From: Bacteroidaceae bacterium | GTDB lineage: Bacteria > Bacteroidota > Bacteroidia > Bacteroidales > Bacteroidaceae | DNA: 64,000 bases | Direction of reading: 5' to 3' | NCBI GenBank assembly: GCA_017461345.1 | Contig: JAFTYP010000007.1 | Span: 1-64,000, forward strand | Shown: positions 17,530 through 27,629 of the stretch, piece after piece | Layout of the letters: the number at the start of each line of letters is the position of its first letter | Position numbering within the stretch: position 1 is the stretch's first letter | Made by a program: the position numbers and the translations under genes | The notes under the pieces: model-generated | Database searches by the model: none | The model's input: the letters and a program-made list of their open reading frames with translations, nothing else | Told to the model about the DNA's origin: nothing

Positions 17530-18775
17530 ACCGGCAGTGGTACTGGTGAATGTGGCACGTCTGCTGCTAAGCCTGACGTTCCTCTTTTCCGGAGTGGTGA
17601 AACTCATCGACCCGCGTGGCACACAATACAAGATAGAAGACTACGGAGCCGCCTTCGGCATGGCTTCTTTCCTGCCCGACGGAATGCCACTTACCCTGTC
17701 CTGCACCCTCGCCGTAACCGAGTTCCTGGTGGGCATATACCTGTTCTATGGCATCCGCCGCCGCATGGCAGCAAGCCTCGCACTGTGTTTCATGCTCGTC
17801 ATGACACCCCTCACACTCTATTTGGCAATAGCCAATCCCGTCACCGACTGCGGCTGCTTTGGCGACGCCCTCGTACTCACCAACTGGCAAACCTTCCAGA
17901 AAAACGTCGTCCTGCTCACCTGTTCCATCGTCGTCCTGCGCTACAACCCACTGATTCTGCGCTTCGTGACGCGAAGAAACCAATGGATGGTGGCACTCTA
18001 CTCACTCGTCTTCGCCTGCATCTTTATGGCCTACAACCTGTGGCGGCTGCCCGTCATCGACTTCCGCCCCTATCACGTAGGCGCCGATCTGCGTCAGGCT
18101 TGGCAAGACGACAGGCACAACACCGGTCAGTTCGTCACAACATTCATCCTCGAAAAAGACGGCATACAAAAAGAATTCACACTGGAAAACTACCCCGACA
18201 GCACTTGGAACTTTGTCGACTCACACACCGTTCAGCACCAAACCGACAAGCAAAGTGGAGTGGGCGACTTGCTCATACAAGACGCACAGAGCGGCGAAGA
18301 CATTACAGAACAGATACTCAACGACACAACATACAACTTCCTTCTCGTTGCCCCCTACCTGGAAAAAGCCGACGACAGCGTAATGGGCGAACTCCTTTCG
18401 CTCTACGACTACACTCAAGAGAACGGCTACGGCTTCTACTGCCTCACCTCAAGCAGCGAACAAGCCATCGAAAACTGGAAAGAAATGACCGGCGCAGAAT
18501 ACCCCTTCTGCCTTGCCGACGCAGTAGTGCTCAAAACAATGATACGCTCCAACCCCGGCCTAATACTCCTGCACGACGGTAAAGTCGTGGGGAAATGGGC
18601 ATCGGCCGCCTTGCCCGAACCGGCAGAACTCAACCTCCGGCCCGAGCAAAACACCAACAGCCAAAGCCGTCGCATAGCCGGCATCCTCGGCTGGTACATC
18701 CTGCCACTACTTATCTTCCTGCTCATCGACGCAGCAAGCGTAGCACGAAACAAGAACAAAAATTCAAAGAAATAA
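17507..18775 (+). CDS. DoxX-like membrane protein with thioredoxin-like C-terminal part (BT_3928 type)
   Basis: A 422-residue inner-membrane protein. The N-terminal 130 residues hold four hydrophobic helices with the DoxX/MauE-like start [20 protein letters not shown] and the segment [16 protein letters not shown] (MauE-like Cys pair). A fifth membrane segment follows, then a periplasmic domain of about 200 residues and a C-terminal helix. The start codon is GTG at 17507, inside the preceding gene; no ATG precedes the first helix. The neighbourhood (DUF1599, this gene, tpiA, SPOR, folE) resembles a gene order I recall from Bacteroides, where the protein is named BT_3928 family. A role in redox or thiol handling is inference. 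Confidence 0.75.
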   Translation: MKTTLKHKPAVVLVNVARLLLSLTFLFSGVVKLIDPRGTQYKIEDYGAAFGMASFLPDGMPLTLSCTLAVTEFLVGIYLFYGIRRRMAASLALCFMLVMTPLTLYLAIANPVTDCGCFGDALVLTNWQTFQKNVVLLTCSIVVLRYNPLILRFVTRRNQWMVALYSLVFACIFMAYNLWRLPVIDFRPYHVGADLRQAWQDDRHNTGQFVTTFILEKDGIQKEFTLENYPDSTWNFVDSHTVQHQTDKQSGVGDLLIQDAQSGEDITEQILNDTTYNFLLVAPYLEKADDSVMGELLSLYDYTQENGYGFYCLTSSSEQAIENWKEMTGAEYPFCLADAVVLKTMIRSNPGLILLHDGKVVGKWASAALPEPAELNLRPEQNTNSQSRRIAGILGWYILPLLIFLLIDAASVARNKNKNSKK

Positions 18776-18804
18776 AAACCATTATCAACAAAAAAACAAA
18801 AGAC

Positions 18805-19563
18805 ATGAGAAAGAAAATCGTAGCAGGTAACTGGAAAATGAACAAGAACCTGCAGGAAGGCGTAGCACTCGCCACCGAACTTAAAGACATGTTGGCTGCA
18901 GAAAAGCCTAATTGCGAAGTAGTAATCGGTACACCCTTCATCCACCTCGCTACCGTTAGCGAATTGCTGAAGGACAGTGTCATCGCCGTAAGTGCAGAGA
19001 ACTGTGCCAACAAAGCAAGCGGCGCATACACAGGCGAAGTAAGCGCAGAAATGGTAAAGAGCACAGGCGCAGAATACGTTATCCTCGGCCACAGCGAACG
19101 TCGCGAGTACTACAACGAGACACCCGAAATCCTGAAGGAAAAAGTTGACCTCGCCCTCGCAAACGGTTTGAAGGTTATCTTCTGCATCGGCGAAAGCCTT
19201 GAACAGCGCGAAGCAAACCAGCAGGAAGCAGTTTGCAAAGCAGAACTCGAAGGCAGCGTATTCCATCTTTCAGCAGAACAGTGGAAGAATATCGTAATCG
19301 CATACGAACCAATCTGGGCCATCGGTACCGGAAAGACAGCAACCGCCGAGCAGGCAGAAGAAATCCACGCCTTCATCCGTCAGTGCGTAGCCGAAGTCTA
19401 TGGCGCAGAAGCAGCCGACGAAACTTCCATCCTCTATGGCGGTTCTTGCAAGGCAAGCAATGCTCCCGAACTCTTTGGCAAGCCCGACATCGACGGCGGC
19501 CTCATTGGTGGCGCAAGCCTCAAAGCAGCCGACTTCAAAGGCATCATCGACGCTTGGAACTAA
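18805..19563 (+). CDS. tpiA: Triosephosphate isomerase
   Basis: A 252-residue TIM-barrel enzyme that interconverts dihydroxyacetone phosphate and glyceraldehyde 3-phosphate. Catalytic residues are visible: K11 in AGNWKMNKN, the His in ILGHSERR and the Glu in [14 protein letters not shown] (catalytic loop). The phosphate-binding end [13 protein letters not shown] and GGLIGGASL is intact. Start chosen at the ATG at 18805, 29 bp after the DoxX-like stop, because the family N-terminus begins there. The open frame extends upstream without homology. Confidence 0.97.
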   Translation: MRKKIVAGNWKMNKNLQEGVALATELKDMLAAEKPNCEVVIGTPFIHLATVSELLKDSVIAVSAENCANKASGAYTGEVSAEMVKSTGAEYVILGHSERREYYNETPEILKEKVDLALANGLKVIFCIGESLEQREANQQEAVCKAELEGSVFHLSAEQWKNIVIAYEPIWAIGTGKTATAEQAEEIHAFIRQCVAEVYGAEAADETSILYGGSCKASNAPELFGKPDIDGGLIGGASLKAADFKGIIDAWN

Positions 19564-19580
19564 TAACACAATCCTTCAAT

Positions 19581-19609
19581 ATCTCCTCCCCTAAGCAAGG
19601 GGAGGAGAT
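19581..19609. other. Perfect hairpin between tpiA and SPOR gene
   Basis: 12-bp perfect stem ATCTCCTCCCCT / AGGGGAGGAGAT with a 5-nt loop (AAGCA), 17 bp after the tpiA stop. No T-run follows, so it may be a weak terminator or RNA processing site that lowers expression of the downstream SPOR and folE genes. Confidence 0.5.
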
Positions 19610-19642
19610 TAAAAGAAAAACAACACAAACGTTAATTTGCAA

Positions 19643-20161
19643 ATGAAGTACAGTTTTGCCCTCATCTTCTGCCTTTTGACAGTTCAAATGAATGCCCAGC
19701 AGGCATTTACCGAAAGGATACAGCAAGTGGTTGGCTCCATGGGGAAAATAATCCTCCATCAAGACAAAACCATTACGGACCTCGTAAATGGCCCAAAGAG
19801 AACTGCTGCATCGCCAAATCAGAAGGGATTGCAAGACGGAACGGCACAGTATCCAGACTCTTTGACAGCCGACAGCCTTGCACAAGGACCAACAATCAGG
19901 ATCAACGGCTATCGTATCCAAGTGTACTTCGGAGACAATTCACGTAAAGGAAAGACCGAAGCACGAGCCACAGGCTTACGCTTTAGGAATTACTTTCCAA
20001 ACCAACCTGTTTATGTCAGTTTCGCTTCCCCTCATTGGCTATGCAGAGCCGGCGATTTCCGTACAATCGAAGAGGCAAGCGAAATACTCAGACAGATTCG
20101 CGAGATGGGCATCTTCCGTGAAGCCGTCATCGTGAAAAGCAAAATTAAAGTCAGACTATAA
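19643..20161 (+). CDS. SPOR-domain periplasmic protein
   Basis: A 172-residue exported protein with a signal peptide ([19 protein letters not shown]). The C-terminal 70 residues ([23 protein letters not shown] ... [21 protein letters not shown]) form a SPOR domain, which binds peptidoglycan stripped of stem peptides at division sites. The middle is low-complexity linker. ATG at 19643 was taken as start; a TTG two codons upstream is less likely. It precedes folE by 2 bp and is co-transcribed with it. Confidence 0.82.
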   Translation: MKYSFALIFCLLTVQMNAQQAFTERIQQVVGSMGKIILHQDKTITDLVNGPKRTAASPNQKGLQDGTAQYPDSLTADSLAQGPTIRINGYRIQVYFGDNSRKGKTEARATGLRFRNYFPNQPVYVSFASPHWLCRAGDFRTIEEASEILRQIREMGIFREAVIVKSKIKVRL

Positions 20162-20163
20162 GA

Positions 20164-20748
20164 ATGGAACAACAGCAGAAGCACGAACAGACCACCGCTC
20201 AGCAACAAATAGAAGAACATATCCACGCCATACTTAATCTTCTGGGCGAGGATGCACAGCGCGAAGGATTGCTAAAGACACCTACGCGAGTAGCAAAAGC
20301 AATGAAGAATCTTACATGCGGCTACGAACAAGATCCGGTAGCAATTCTAAACTCCGCAAAGTTCAATGAAGATTATCGTCAGATGGTGATTGTTCGTGAC
20401 ATCAATTTCTATTCTCTTTGTGAACACCACATGTTGCCTTTTTATGGGAAGGTGCATGTCGCATACATTCCTGACGGGCAAGTTACAGGCTTGAGCAAGA
20501 TTGCCCGTGTGGTGGATTGTTTCTCGCATCGTCTCCAAATACAGGAACGAATGACGAAGCAAATACGAGAATGCATACAGGAAGCCCTTTCGCCTTTAGG
20601 TGTGATGGTTGTTGTGGAGGCTCAGCACATGTGTATGCAAATGCGTGGAGTGGAGAAACAAGGAAGCATTACAACAACCAGCGACTTCTGCGGTGCGTTC
20701 AATCAAGCAAAAACCCGAGAGGAATTTCTGCAGTTAATTAGAGCATAA
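20164..20748 (+). CDS. folE: GTP cyclohydrolase I
   Basis: A 194-residue enzyme that converts GTP to dihydroneopterin triphosphate, the first step of folate synthesis. Zinc ligands are visible in LCEHHMLPF (Cys and His) and in MCMQMRG (second Cys). The segments [20 protein letters not shown] and [15 protein letters not shown] are diagnostic of type IA. The N-terminus is Gln-rich ([14 protein letters not shown]). It follows the SPOR gene by 2 bp. Confidence 0.96.
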   Translation: MEQQQKHEQTTAQQQIEEHIHAILNLLGEDAQREGLLKTPTRVAKAMKNLTCGYEQDPVAILNSAKFNEDYRQMVIVRDINFYSLCEHHMLPFYGKVHVAYIPDGQVTGLSKIARVVDCFSHRLQIQERMTKQIRECIQEALSPLGVMVVVEAQHMCMQMRGVEKQGSITTTSDFCGAFNQAKTREEFLQLIRA

Positions 20749-20794
20749 ATGTAGAAGCCTCCGGAATATATCCCGATTATCCAGAACAATAGAT

Positions 20795-22378
20795 ATGAAG
20801 AAACTTCTTTTAGGTGACGAGGCTATAGCCTTGGGTGCAATCAATGCCGGCCTGAGTGGCGTATATGCCTACCCAGGGACGCCAAGCACGGAGATAACAG
20901 AATACATACAGAACGATCCTCTCGCCAAGGAGCGTGGCATACATTCTCGTTGGTGTACTAACGAGAAAACAGCGATGGAGGCTGCTTTGGGTATGTCGTA
21001 TGCAGGCAAGAGGGCATTGGTGTGTATGAAACATGTTGGCATGAATGTTTGTGCCGATGCTTTTGTCAACAGTGCCATTACTGGTGTGAAGGGTGGCCTT
21101 ATCGTTCTTGCTGCAGACGATCCGTCGATGCATTCTTCGCAGAACGAACAGGATTCTCGTTTTTATGCCAAATTTGCTTTGGTCCCATGCCTTGAGCCTT
21201 CTAATCAGCAAGAGGCTTACGACATGATGGCTTATGGCTTCGATTTGTCGGAGAAATTGGGAGAACCAGTTGTGCTCCGTGTCGTTACCCGACTGGCACA
21301 TTCTCGTGCTGCGGTGGAAGTGACAGAGTCTATCGATGAAAATCCATTCTCTCCGGCTACAGATGCTTGGGTTCTTTTGCCCGGCATTGCAAGGAAGAAG
21401 TATGCTGTCCTTCTTGAGAAGCAGGAGACGATGATGCAGGCTTCGGAGAACAGCATATACAATAAGGTGGAGACGTCGTCTTCCAAAACCGGCATATTGG
21501 CCTGTGGCATTGCGTATAACTATGTTAAGGAGGCTATTGGCGACGATGCAAACCTCGTAAAGGTGTCGCAGTATCCTTTGCCCGAAGATAAGATCAGGGC
21601 TTTGGCTGCCGGATGTGACGAACTACTTGTTGTTGAGGATGGCCAGCCTGTTGTTGAGGAACTTGTGAAGGGCCTTTTAGGTGCGGACTATCCTGTGAAG
21701 GGCAGGCTGACCGGCGACTTGCCTCGTACGGGCGAACTGACTCCCGACAATGTTGCAAAGGCATTAGGCAAGAAGACGGGTGCGGTGTTTGCTCCTGCCC
21801 AGAACATGGCTGCGCGTCCGCCTCAGTTGTGCCAGGGTTGTGGCCACAGAGATGTTTATACGGCGTTAAATCAAGTCTTGGCAGAGTATCCCGAGCATCG
21901 TGTGTTTGGAGATATAGGTTGCTATACGCTTGGTGCCTTGCCTCCTTTCCAGAGTCTTTCTTCGTGTGTGGATATGGGAGCAAGCATTACTATGGCGAAA
22001 GGTGCGGCAGATGCCGGACTATTCCCTGCCGTTGCTGTTATTGGCGACTCTACTTTTACTCATAGTGGCATGACCGGCCTTTTGGATGCGGTAAACGATA
22101 AGTCGAACATCACTGTGATTATTTCCGACAATCTCACAACGGGCATGACCGGCGGACAGGATTCTGCCGGCACGAACAAGTTTGAGGCTATCTGTCTTGG
22201 CCTTGGTGTTGAGCCGGAGCACGTTCGTGTTGTTGTGCCTTTGCCAAAGAATATGCCGGAGATTACCCGTGTCATTAAGGAAGAGATAGAATACAAGGGC
22301 GTTTCGGTCATCATTCCTCGCAGAGAGTGCATCCAAACATTTGCCCGACATGCAAGAGAAAGAAAACAAGGAAAATGA
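20795..22378 (+). CDS. iorA: Indolepyruvate:ferredoxin oxidoreductase, alpha subunit
   Basis: A 527-residue TPP-dependent subunit. With IorB it interconverts arylpyruvates and arylacetyl-CoAs with ferredoxin. The N-terminal pyrimidine-binding part begins LLLGDEAIALGAINAGLSG with AYPGTPSTEI. The TPP-phosphate-binding part has LCQGCGHRDVYTAL, GDIGCYTLG and GDSTFTHSGMTGLLDAV. Many archaeal IorA proteins end with a two-[4Fe-4S] ferredoxin domain of about 70 residues rich in CxxC. Here the protein ends at RRECIQTFARHARERK, so that domain is absent. It overlaps iorB by 4 bp. A gap of 46 bp separates it from folE; the promoter is not obvious. Confidence 0.93.
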   Translation: MKKLLLGDEAIALGAINAGLSGVYAYPGTPSTEITEYIQNDPLAKERGIHSRWCTNEKTAMEAALGMSYAGKRALVCMKHVGMNVCADAFVNSAITGVKGGLIVLAADDPSMHSSQNEQDSRFYAKFALVPCLEPSNQQEAYDMMAYGFDLSEKLGEPVVLRVVTRLAHSRAAVEVTESIDENPFSPATDAWVLLPGIARKKYAVLLEKQETMMQASENSIYNKVETSSSKTGILACGIAYNYVKEAIGDDANLVKVSQYPLPEDKIRALAAGCDELLVVEDGQPVVEELVKGLLGADYPVKGRLTGDLPRTGELTPDNVAKALGKKTGAVFAPAQNMAARPPQLCQGCGHRDVYTALNQVLAEYPEHRVFGDIGCYTLGALPPFQSLSSCVDMGASITMAKGAADAGLFPAVAVIGDSTFTHSGMTGLLDAVNDKSNITVIISDNLTTGMTGGQDSAGTNKFEAICLGLGVEPEHVRVVVPLPKNMPEITRVIKEEIEYKGVSVIIPRRECIQTFARHARERKQGK

Positions 22379-22950
22379 AGAAGGATATCATCATATGCGG
22401 TGTGGGTGGACAAGGTATTCTCTCCATCGCAACTATCATAGGCGAAGCGGCAACAAGGGCGGGCCTTTATTTGAAACAGGCAGAGGTGCATGGCATGAGC
22501 CAGCGTGGCGGAGATGTGCAGTCGAATCTGCGTCTTTCTACGGAACCTATCTGGAGCGACCTCATTTCGGAAGCAGGCGCAGATCTTATCATTTCGATGG
22601 AGCCAATGGAATCGATGCGCTATTTGTCTTACCTGAGCAAGGATGGAAGGGTAGTGACCAACTCAAAGCCATTTGTCAACATCCCCAATTATCCTGCCGA
22701 AGATGCTTTGCAGAAGGAGTTGGATGCGTTGCCAAGTGTTAAACTCGACATCGAGGAAGTTGCCAAGGACTGTGGCAATCCGAGAGGAGCCAATATGGTT
22801 CTGCTTGGCATGGCGGCTCCTACGATTGGTATTCTCTCCGTTGAGGACTTAAGAAACGCCATTGCTACGGTGTTTGCCCGTAAGGGAGAGCAGGTTGTGG
22901 AGGCTAACCTCAAGGCATTCGATGCAGGCGTGAAGGCTGCAACGGAGTAG
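22375..22950 (+). CDS. iorB: Indolepyruvate:ferredoxin oxidoreductase, beta subunit
   Basis: A 191-residue gamma-domain-type subunit of the 2-oxoacid oxidoreductase. It starts with the glycine-rich DIIICGVGGQGILSIATIIG and has the family segment EVHGMSQRGGDVQSNLRL, where CoA or partner-subunit contacts are made. The start ATG overlaps the iorA TGA (ATGA). A hairpin terminator follows, so iorAB ends a unit here. Confidence 0.94.
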   Translation: MKKDIIICGVGGQGILSIATIIGEAATRAGLYLKQAEVHGMSQRGGDVQSNLRLSTEPIWSDLISEAGADLIISMEPMESMRYLSYLSKDGRVVTNSKPFVNIPNYPAEDALQKELDALPSVKLDIEEVAKDCGNPRGANMVLLGMAAPTIGILSVEDLRNAIATVFARKGEQVVEANLKAFDAGVKAATE

Positions 22951-22984
22951 GCAAGCATAACTGTTTTGCCAACAGACTATAATG

Positions 22985-23025
22985 CAACGGCTGCGGGAAA
23001 GAACCTGCGGTCGTTGTTGTTTTTC
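22985..23025 (+). terminator. Terminator after iorAB
   Basis: A 13-bp stem (22985-22997 with 23004-23016, three G-T wobbles) with a 6-nt loop, followed by TTGTTTTTC. It lies 35 bp after the iorB stop. Confidence 0.65.
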
Positions 23026-23259
23026 GGTGTCTGGTATAACATGATATGTAAAATTATTTGTAGCACATCGATGCAATGAGAGTTGATTATTTGCGACGCG
23101 GAGTGTCGTCTGCCGAAATGAACGGCATTTTTTGTGCCGATGTGACGCTTTGAATGTCAGAAGGTTATGTTTCTCTGGATGTAAAAACCTACGTAAAATC
23201 GTGCAAAAACACAGGTTTTTTGCTCCATCGTGGCGTGTAAAAATTGGAAACAAGGCGTG

Positions 23260-23303
23260 TTAAGTCGGCAAACTTAACCAGTTAAGTTGCCCGACTTGGC
23301 ACA
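23260..23303. repeat. 22-bp modular array, locus 4
   Basis: Two units begin TTAAGT at 23260 and 23282. They also form a near-perfect inverted repeat (23262-23277 with 23282-23297). AAGTCGGCAAACTT here matches locus 1, and TTGCCCGACTTG matches locus 2. It lies in the 704-bp gap between iorB and paaK, which has no gene I can support; only the terminator and the paaK promoter are otherwise seen. Confidence 0.75.
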
Positions 23304-23558
23304 CCTGTTTCTCCGACGCAGCATTTTGAAGCCTGAAATAAGGCCTTTCGGAAAAAATTTTACAAAATTTTTGTCCTTCCGCCGTCGCTTTTCTTTCGGC
23401 TTTTTGTAACGCATTTTTCAAGTTCTCCGGACGCTCGTTGCATAAAGGCGCGGCCAGACATCTTTAGGCATTTGCAATAATCGGGCGGACGACTTCCTTC
23501 TGTGCTACTGCCACTTTTTGCTACCTCCGGTGCTTTGTACTCGAAAATATGCAATAAA

Positions 23559-23590
23559 TTTGTCTATTTTCGTGTCTTTTTGTAACTTTG
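23559..23590 (+). promoter_or_regulatory. Promoter of the paaK operon
   Basis: TTTG at 23559-23562, 20 bp, then TAACTTTG at 23583-23590. The leader to the first paaK ATG is about 55-60 nt. Confidence 0.7.
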
Positions 23591-23654
23591 CAAACTCAAT
23601 GTCGCCCCATTGGGCAATTAGGTCGATAGTTAATACAAATTATAAGAATATCTT

Positions 23655-24965
23655 ATGATACATAATCCACAAATGGAGTGCATGTCCCGCGAGGACATGA
23701 GAAAGTTGCAAACAGAGCGACTCGTTGCAACTGTGAAACGCTGCTACGAAAAAGTACCTTTCTATAAGAGAAAGATGGACGAACTCGGCGTGAAGCCCGA
23801 AGACATTAAGTCCATCGACGATGTAGTGAAACTACCTTTCACCACAAAGCATGACCTTCGCGACGAATATCCGTACGGATTGCAGGCGGTACCCATGGAT
23901 GAGATTAAACGCATCCACGCCTCCAGCGGTACAACAGGCAAGCCAGTAGTCGGAACCTACACTCAGGCCGACCTCGACATGTGGTCGGAGTGCGTGGCTC
24001 GTGTACTGGCCGTGGGCGATATCGGCCCTGGCGATGTGGTACAAGTCAGTTATGGCTATGGCCTCTTCACAGGTGGCCTTGGCGCTCACGACGGTGTGGC
24101 AAAACGAGGTGCCGTGCAGTTGCCCACTTCAGCAGGCAACTCCGAGAAACAAATCATGCTGATGCAAGACCTTGGCACAACAGCCATCTGCTGTACGCCA
24201 TCCTATGCTTTGCACCTGGCAGAAGTAATTGAAAAGAACAAGGTTGACGTTTCCAAACTCAAACTCCGTGTCGGCTTCTTCGGCGCAGAACCCTGGACAT
24301 GGGGCATACGCCGTGAACTGGAATCGAAACTGAACATCAAGGCAATCGACATCTATGGACTGACAGAAATGTGCGGACCAGGTGTCGGCGGCGAGTGCCT
24401 GTATCAGGACGGCACACACATCTGGGAAGACATGTTCCTGCCCGAGATAGTCAACCCCGAAACCCTCGAACCGGTTGCTCCGGGCGAAGTAGGCGAGTTG
24501 GTAATAACTTCACTCTGCAAGGAAGCAATGCCAATACTCCGTTATCGCACCCGCGACCTTTCCAGCCTTAACTACGAACCCTGTAAGTGCGGACGTACTG
24601 CTGTCCGACTCGGCAAGGTGCTTGGCCGCAGCGACGATATGCTTATAATTCGTGGCGTAAACGTCTTCCCCAGCCAGATAGAAACAGTACTTACAGAGTT
24701 CCCTGCATTTACTCCTCAGTATTTCATCACCGTCGACCGTAAAGGCAACGAAGACACCTTCGACCTCGATGTTGAACTCCGTGAGGAACTCTTCTCGCCC
24801 AATCCCGGCAAACAGATGCCCTTCATCAAACCACTCTACGACCGTCTCGTATCCCTGACCGGCATCAAACCAAACATCCACATACAGCCACCAGGAACCA
24901 TTCAACGTTCTACCGGTAAGGCTAAGCACGTAAACGACAAACGAGACTTCTCAAATTGGCATTAA
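23655..24965 (+). CDS. paaK: Phenylacetate-CoA ligase (copy 1)
   Basis: A 436-residue AMP-forming ligase that activates phenylacetate or a related arylacetate to its CoA thioester. The ATP/AMP-binding P-loop is SSGTTGKPVVG (about residues 91-101). Further family segments are YGLTEMCGPGVGGECLYQ and RYRTRDLSSL, with CKCGRTAVRLGKVLGRSDDM in the C-terminal lid. It is the first gene of the operon paaK, aminotransferase, paaK, ACT. Copy 2 is about as long but diverged, so the two may take different aryl acids. Confidence 0.93.
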   Translation: MIHNPQMECMSREDMRKLQTERLVATVKRCYEKVPFYKRKMDELGVKPEDIKSIDDVVKLPFTTKHDLRDEYPYGLQAVPMDEIKRIHASSGTTGKPVVGTYTQADLDMWSECVARVLAVGDIGPGDVVQVSYGYGLFTGGLGAHDGVAKRGAVQLPTSAGNSEKQIMLMQDLGTTAICCTPSYALHLAEVIEKNKVDVSKLKLRVGFFGAEPWTWGIRRELESKLNIKAIDIYGLTEMCGPGVGGECLYQDGTHIWEDMFLPEIVNPETLEPVAPGEVGELVITSLCKEAMPILRYRTRDLSSLNYEPCKCGRTAVRLGKVLGRSDDMLIIRGVNVFPSQIETVLTEFPAFTPQYFITVDRKGNEDTFDLDVELREELFSPNPGKQMPFIKPLYDRLVSLTGIKPNIHIQPPGTIQRSTGKAKHVNDKRDFSNWH

Positions 24966-24966
24966 A

Positions 24967-26277
24967 ATGTTAGACAGAGAACAGGTAAACAATATTATAG
25001 ATGCGATGGGGCTAAACGATTTCTCCCAAGCCACCATTCGCGATATTCAGGCATTGTCCAGAAAGATAGAGGACGAAACTGGCGAGCAAGTAATACACCT
25101 GGAGATGGGTGTGCCTGGTTTGCAACCTTCGGAGATTGCATTGAAGGCGGAGGCAGAAGCACTACAGAACGGCTGCGCCACTATTTATCCTCCCAATGGC
25201 GGCATTCCTCGCATCAAGCAGGCTGCATCGGACTTTGTGAAAGCGTTTATAGGCGTTGATGTATCGCCCGAAGGCTGTGTGCCGACAACAGGAAGCATGC
25301 AAGGAACCTTTGCCACTTTCATGGCCATTCATCATGCTTTCGCAGGTACTGAAAAGGACACGGTGTTGCTCATTCAACCGGGATTCCCTGTACAAACAAC
25401 CCAATGCGACGTGATAGGACTGAAACACGAAGCACTTGATATTTACAACTACAGAGGCGATGCCCTGATGCAAAAGTTGGAAGAGATAGTCGCTAAAGGT
25501 AATATCTGTGCAATCGTCTATTCCAATCCCAACAATCCCACGTGGGTCTGCTTCACAGAAGAAGAACTGAAAGGGATCGGACAAATGGCAACGAAGTATG
25601 ATATCCTTGTCCTCGAAGACCTTGCATACTTCGCTATGGACTTCCGTCGCGACCTTTCTCATCCTTTCCAGGAGCCTTATCAAGCCACTGTTGCCCGCTA
25701 TACCGACAACTATGTGCTGTGGGTTTCGGCATCGAAGGCTTTCTCTTATGCCGGACAGCGTATAGGTGTGACGTGCATCTCCGATAAACTTTTCCGTCGT
25801 ACTTATGCCTCTTTGAAGGAAATGTTTGGCGTCAGCACCTTTGGCGACTTCTTTGTCGGCAGACTGATGTACACGCTATCCAGCGGAACGACACATTCTG
25901 TTCAGCATGCAATGGCAGCACTCATGGAGGCGGCCGTAAAGGGAGAATATAACTTCCTCGTAGATGTGCAGGAGTATGGCCGACGTGCGAAGTTTATGAA
26001 GGAAGTGCTTTTGAGCAATGGTTTTTACCTTGTCTATGACAACGACATGGGTGCCCCGTTGGCCGACGGCTTCTATTTCACTGTGCAGTATCCCGGAATG
26101 GACGACCTTCAACTGACACGTGAACTCATGACCTACGGCATCGCCGTTTTCCCGCTCGACACGATGGGTTCCACACAGCAAGGTGTACGCATTTGTACTT
26201 CTTTCTTCCGAGAGAATCAGAAACAGTTATTTACCGAACGTATTACACAATTCCATAAGGAACATCATGGATATTAA
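24967..26277 (+). CDS. Class I/II PLP aminotransferase, probably aromatic
   Basis: A 436-residue fold-type I aminotransferase. The PLP lysine lies in WVSASKAFSYAGQRIG, preceded by the NPNNPTWVCF substrate/PLP motif and LVLEDLAYFAMD, where Asp contacts the PLP ring nitrogen. Its start lies 1 bp after the first paaK stop and its end overlaps the second paaK by 11 bp, so the three are translated together. From context it would interconvert arylpyruvates (the IOR product or substrate) and phenylalanine, tyrosine or tryptophan. Substrate is inference. Confidence 0.85.
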   Translation: MLDREQVNNIIDAMGLNDFSQATIRDIQALSRKIEDETGEQVIHLEMGVPGLQPSEIALKAEAEALQNGCATIYPPNGGIPRIKQAASDFVKAFIGVDVSPEGCVPTTGSMQGTFATFMAIHHAFAGTEKDTVLLIQPGFPVQTTQCDVIGLKHEALDIYNYRGDALMQKLEEIVAKGNICAIVYSNPNNPTWVCFTEEELKGIGQMATKYDILVLEDLAYFAMDFRRDLSHPFQEPYQATVARYTDNYVLWVSASKAFSYAGQRIGVTCISDKLFRRTYASLKEMFGVSTFGDFFVGRLMYTLSSGTTHSVQHAMAALMEAAVKGEYNFLVDVQEYGRRAKFMKEVLLSNGFYLVYDNDMGAPLADGFYFTVQYPGMDDLQLTRELMTYGIAVFPLDTMGSTQQGVRICTSFFRENQKQLFTERITQFHKEHHGY

Positions 26278-27583
26278 ATCTCCGTACCTTCATCCCGAAT
26301 ACGAGACGCTCTCTCGGGAAGAAATCAGCAAGTTGCAGACGAGTCGTTTGCAAGAGACGATAAAGAGGTGTTTGCAGGTGCCGTTCTATGCCCAGAAGTT
26401 CAAGGAGATGGGCATAAGGCCGGAAGACATTGCTTCGCCGGAAGACATTCGCAAGTTGCCTTTTACTACAAAGCAGGACTTGCGCGACACTTATCCCTTT
26501 GGTTTGGCTGCAGTGCCTTTGTCGGACTGTGTTCGTTTGCACTCCAGTAGTGGCACGACGGGCAATCCAACGGTTATCCTGCATACCCAAAACGACCTTG
26601 ACGAGTGGGCCAATCAGGTGGCTCGTAACCTTTGGATGGTAGGCCTTCGTCCGGATGATGTATTCCAGAATTCGTCCGGTTACGGTATGTTTACCGGCGG
26701 CTTAGGCTTTCAGTATGGTGCTGAACGAATGGGTATGCTGACGGTTCCTGCCGCTGCGGGCAATTCATTGCGCCAGATAAAGTTTATTAAAGACTTTGGC
26801 ACGACGGCCATTCATGCTGTTCCGTCGTACCTTACCCGTCTGTATGAGGTGATGCAGGAGCAGGGCGTTGACCCACGCAAGGATACAAACCTTCGCGTCT
26901 TTGCCATTGGTGCGGAGCCTCATTCCGAGGAGCAACGCAAGCGTATCGAGAATATGTTTGGCGTTAAGGCTTACAATAGTTTTGGCATGTCGGAGATGTG
27001 CGGGCCAGGTGTTGGTTTCGAATGTCAGGAACAGAACGGTCTTCACTTCTGGGAGGATTACTATATTGTGGAAATCGTTAACCCGGAAACTTTGGAACCT
27101 GTGCCTGACGGCGAGATTGGCGAACTTGTCTTGACTACGCTCCGTCGCGAAGCAATGCCTTTGATAAGGTATCGTACGCGCGACCTTACGCGTGTGCTGG
27201 GTCGTTCATGTCCTTGCGGACGCAACCATGTGCGCATCGACCGTATGAAGGGACGTAGCGATGATATGATTGTGCTGCGTGGCGTGAATATCTTCCCCAT
27301 ACAGATAGAGAAGATACTCATGACCTTCCCCGAATTGGCAAGCAACTATCTTATAACGCTCTCAACAGACAACGATAACGACAACATGACCGTTGAGGTT
27401 GAGTTGGCGGAGATGTTTACCGACGACTATGCACGACTTCACTCTCTGACGAAGAACCTCACGCGTGCATTGAAGGATGAAATTTTGCTCACGCCTATTG
27501 TGAAACTCGTACCCAAGGGTAGCCTCCCTGTCAGCGAAGGCAAGGCTGTTCGTGTAGTTGACAAGCGTAAGGTTTACCAATAA
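26267..27583 (+). CDS. paaK: Phenylacetate-CoA ligase (copy 2)
   Basis: A 438-residue paralog of the ligase encoded 2.6 kb upstream. The P-loop is SSSGTTGNPTVIL, with SFGMSEMCGPGVGFECQEQ and RSCPCGRNHVRIDRMKGRSD further on. The start at 26267 (MDIKSPYLHPEYE) follows AAGGAACATC, a good ribosome site, and overlaps the aminotransferase by 11 bp. The upstream extension of the frame runs through that gene and has no homology to the family. Two ligases in one operon suggest different aryl acids or a regulated isozyme pair. Confidence 0.93.
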   Translation: MDIKSPYLHPEYETLSREEISKLQTSRLQETIKRCLQVPFYAQKFKEMGIRPEDIASPEDIRKLPFTTKQDLRDTYPFGLAAVPLSDCVRLHSSSGTTGNPTVILHTQNDLDEWANQVARNLWMVGLRPDDVFQNSSGYGMFTGGLGFQYGAERMGMLTVPAAAGNSLRQIKFIKDFGTTAIHAVPSYLTRLYEVMQEQGVDPRKDTNLRVFAIGAEPHSEEQRKRIENMFGVKAYNSFGMSEMCGPGVGFECQEQNGLHFWEDYYIVEIVNPETLEPVPDGEIGELVLTTLRREAMPLIRYRTRDLTRVLGRSCPCGRNHVRIDRMKGRSDDMIVLRGVNIFPIQIEKILMTFPELASNYLITLSTDNDNDNMTVEVELAEMFTDDYARLHSLTKNLTRALKDEILLTPIVKLVPKGSLPVSEGKAVRVVDKRKVYQ

Positions 27584-27629
27584 TGATCGAGTACGAGAAA
27601 TTTGCTACTCAATAATTTTCAATATCCCC

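Noticed and set aside
19581..19609. A rho-independent terminator after tpiA
   Set aside because: The stem is strong but no T-tract follows and the next gene is close, so it was listed as a hairpin only.
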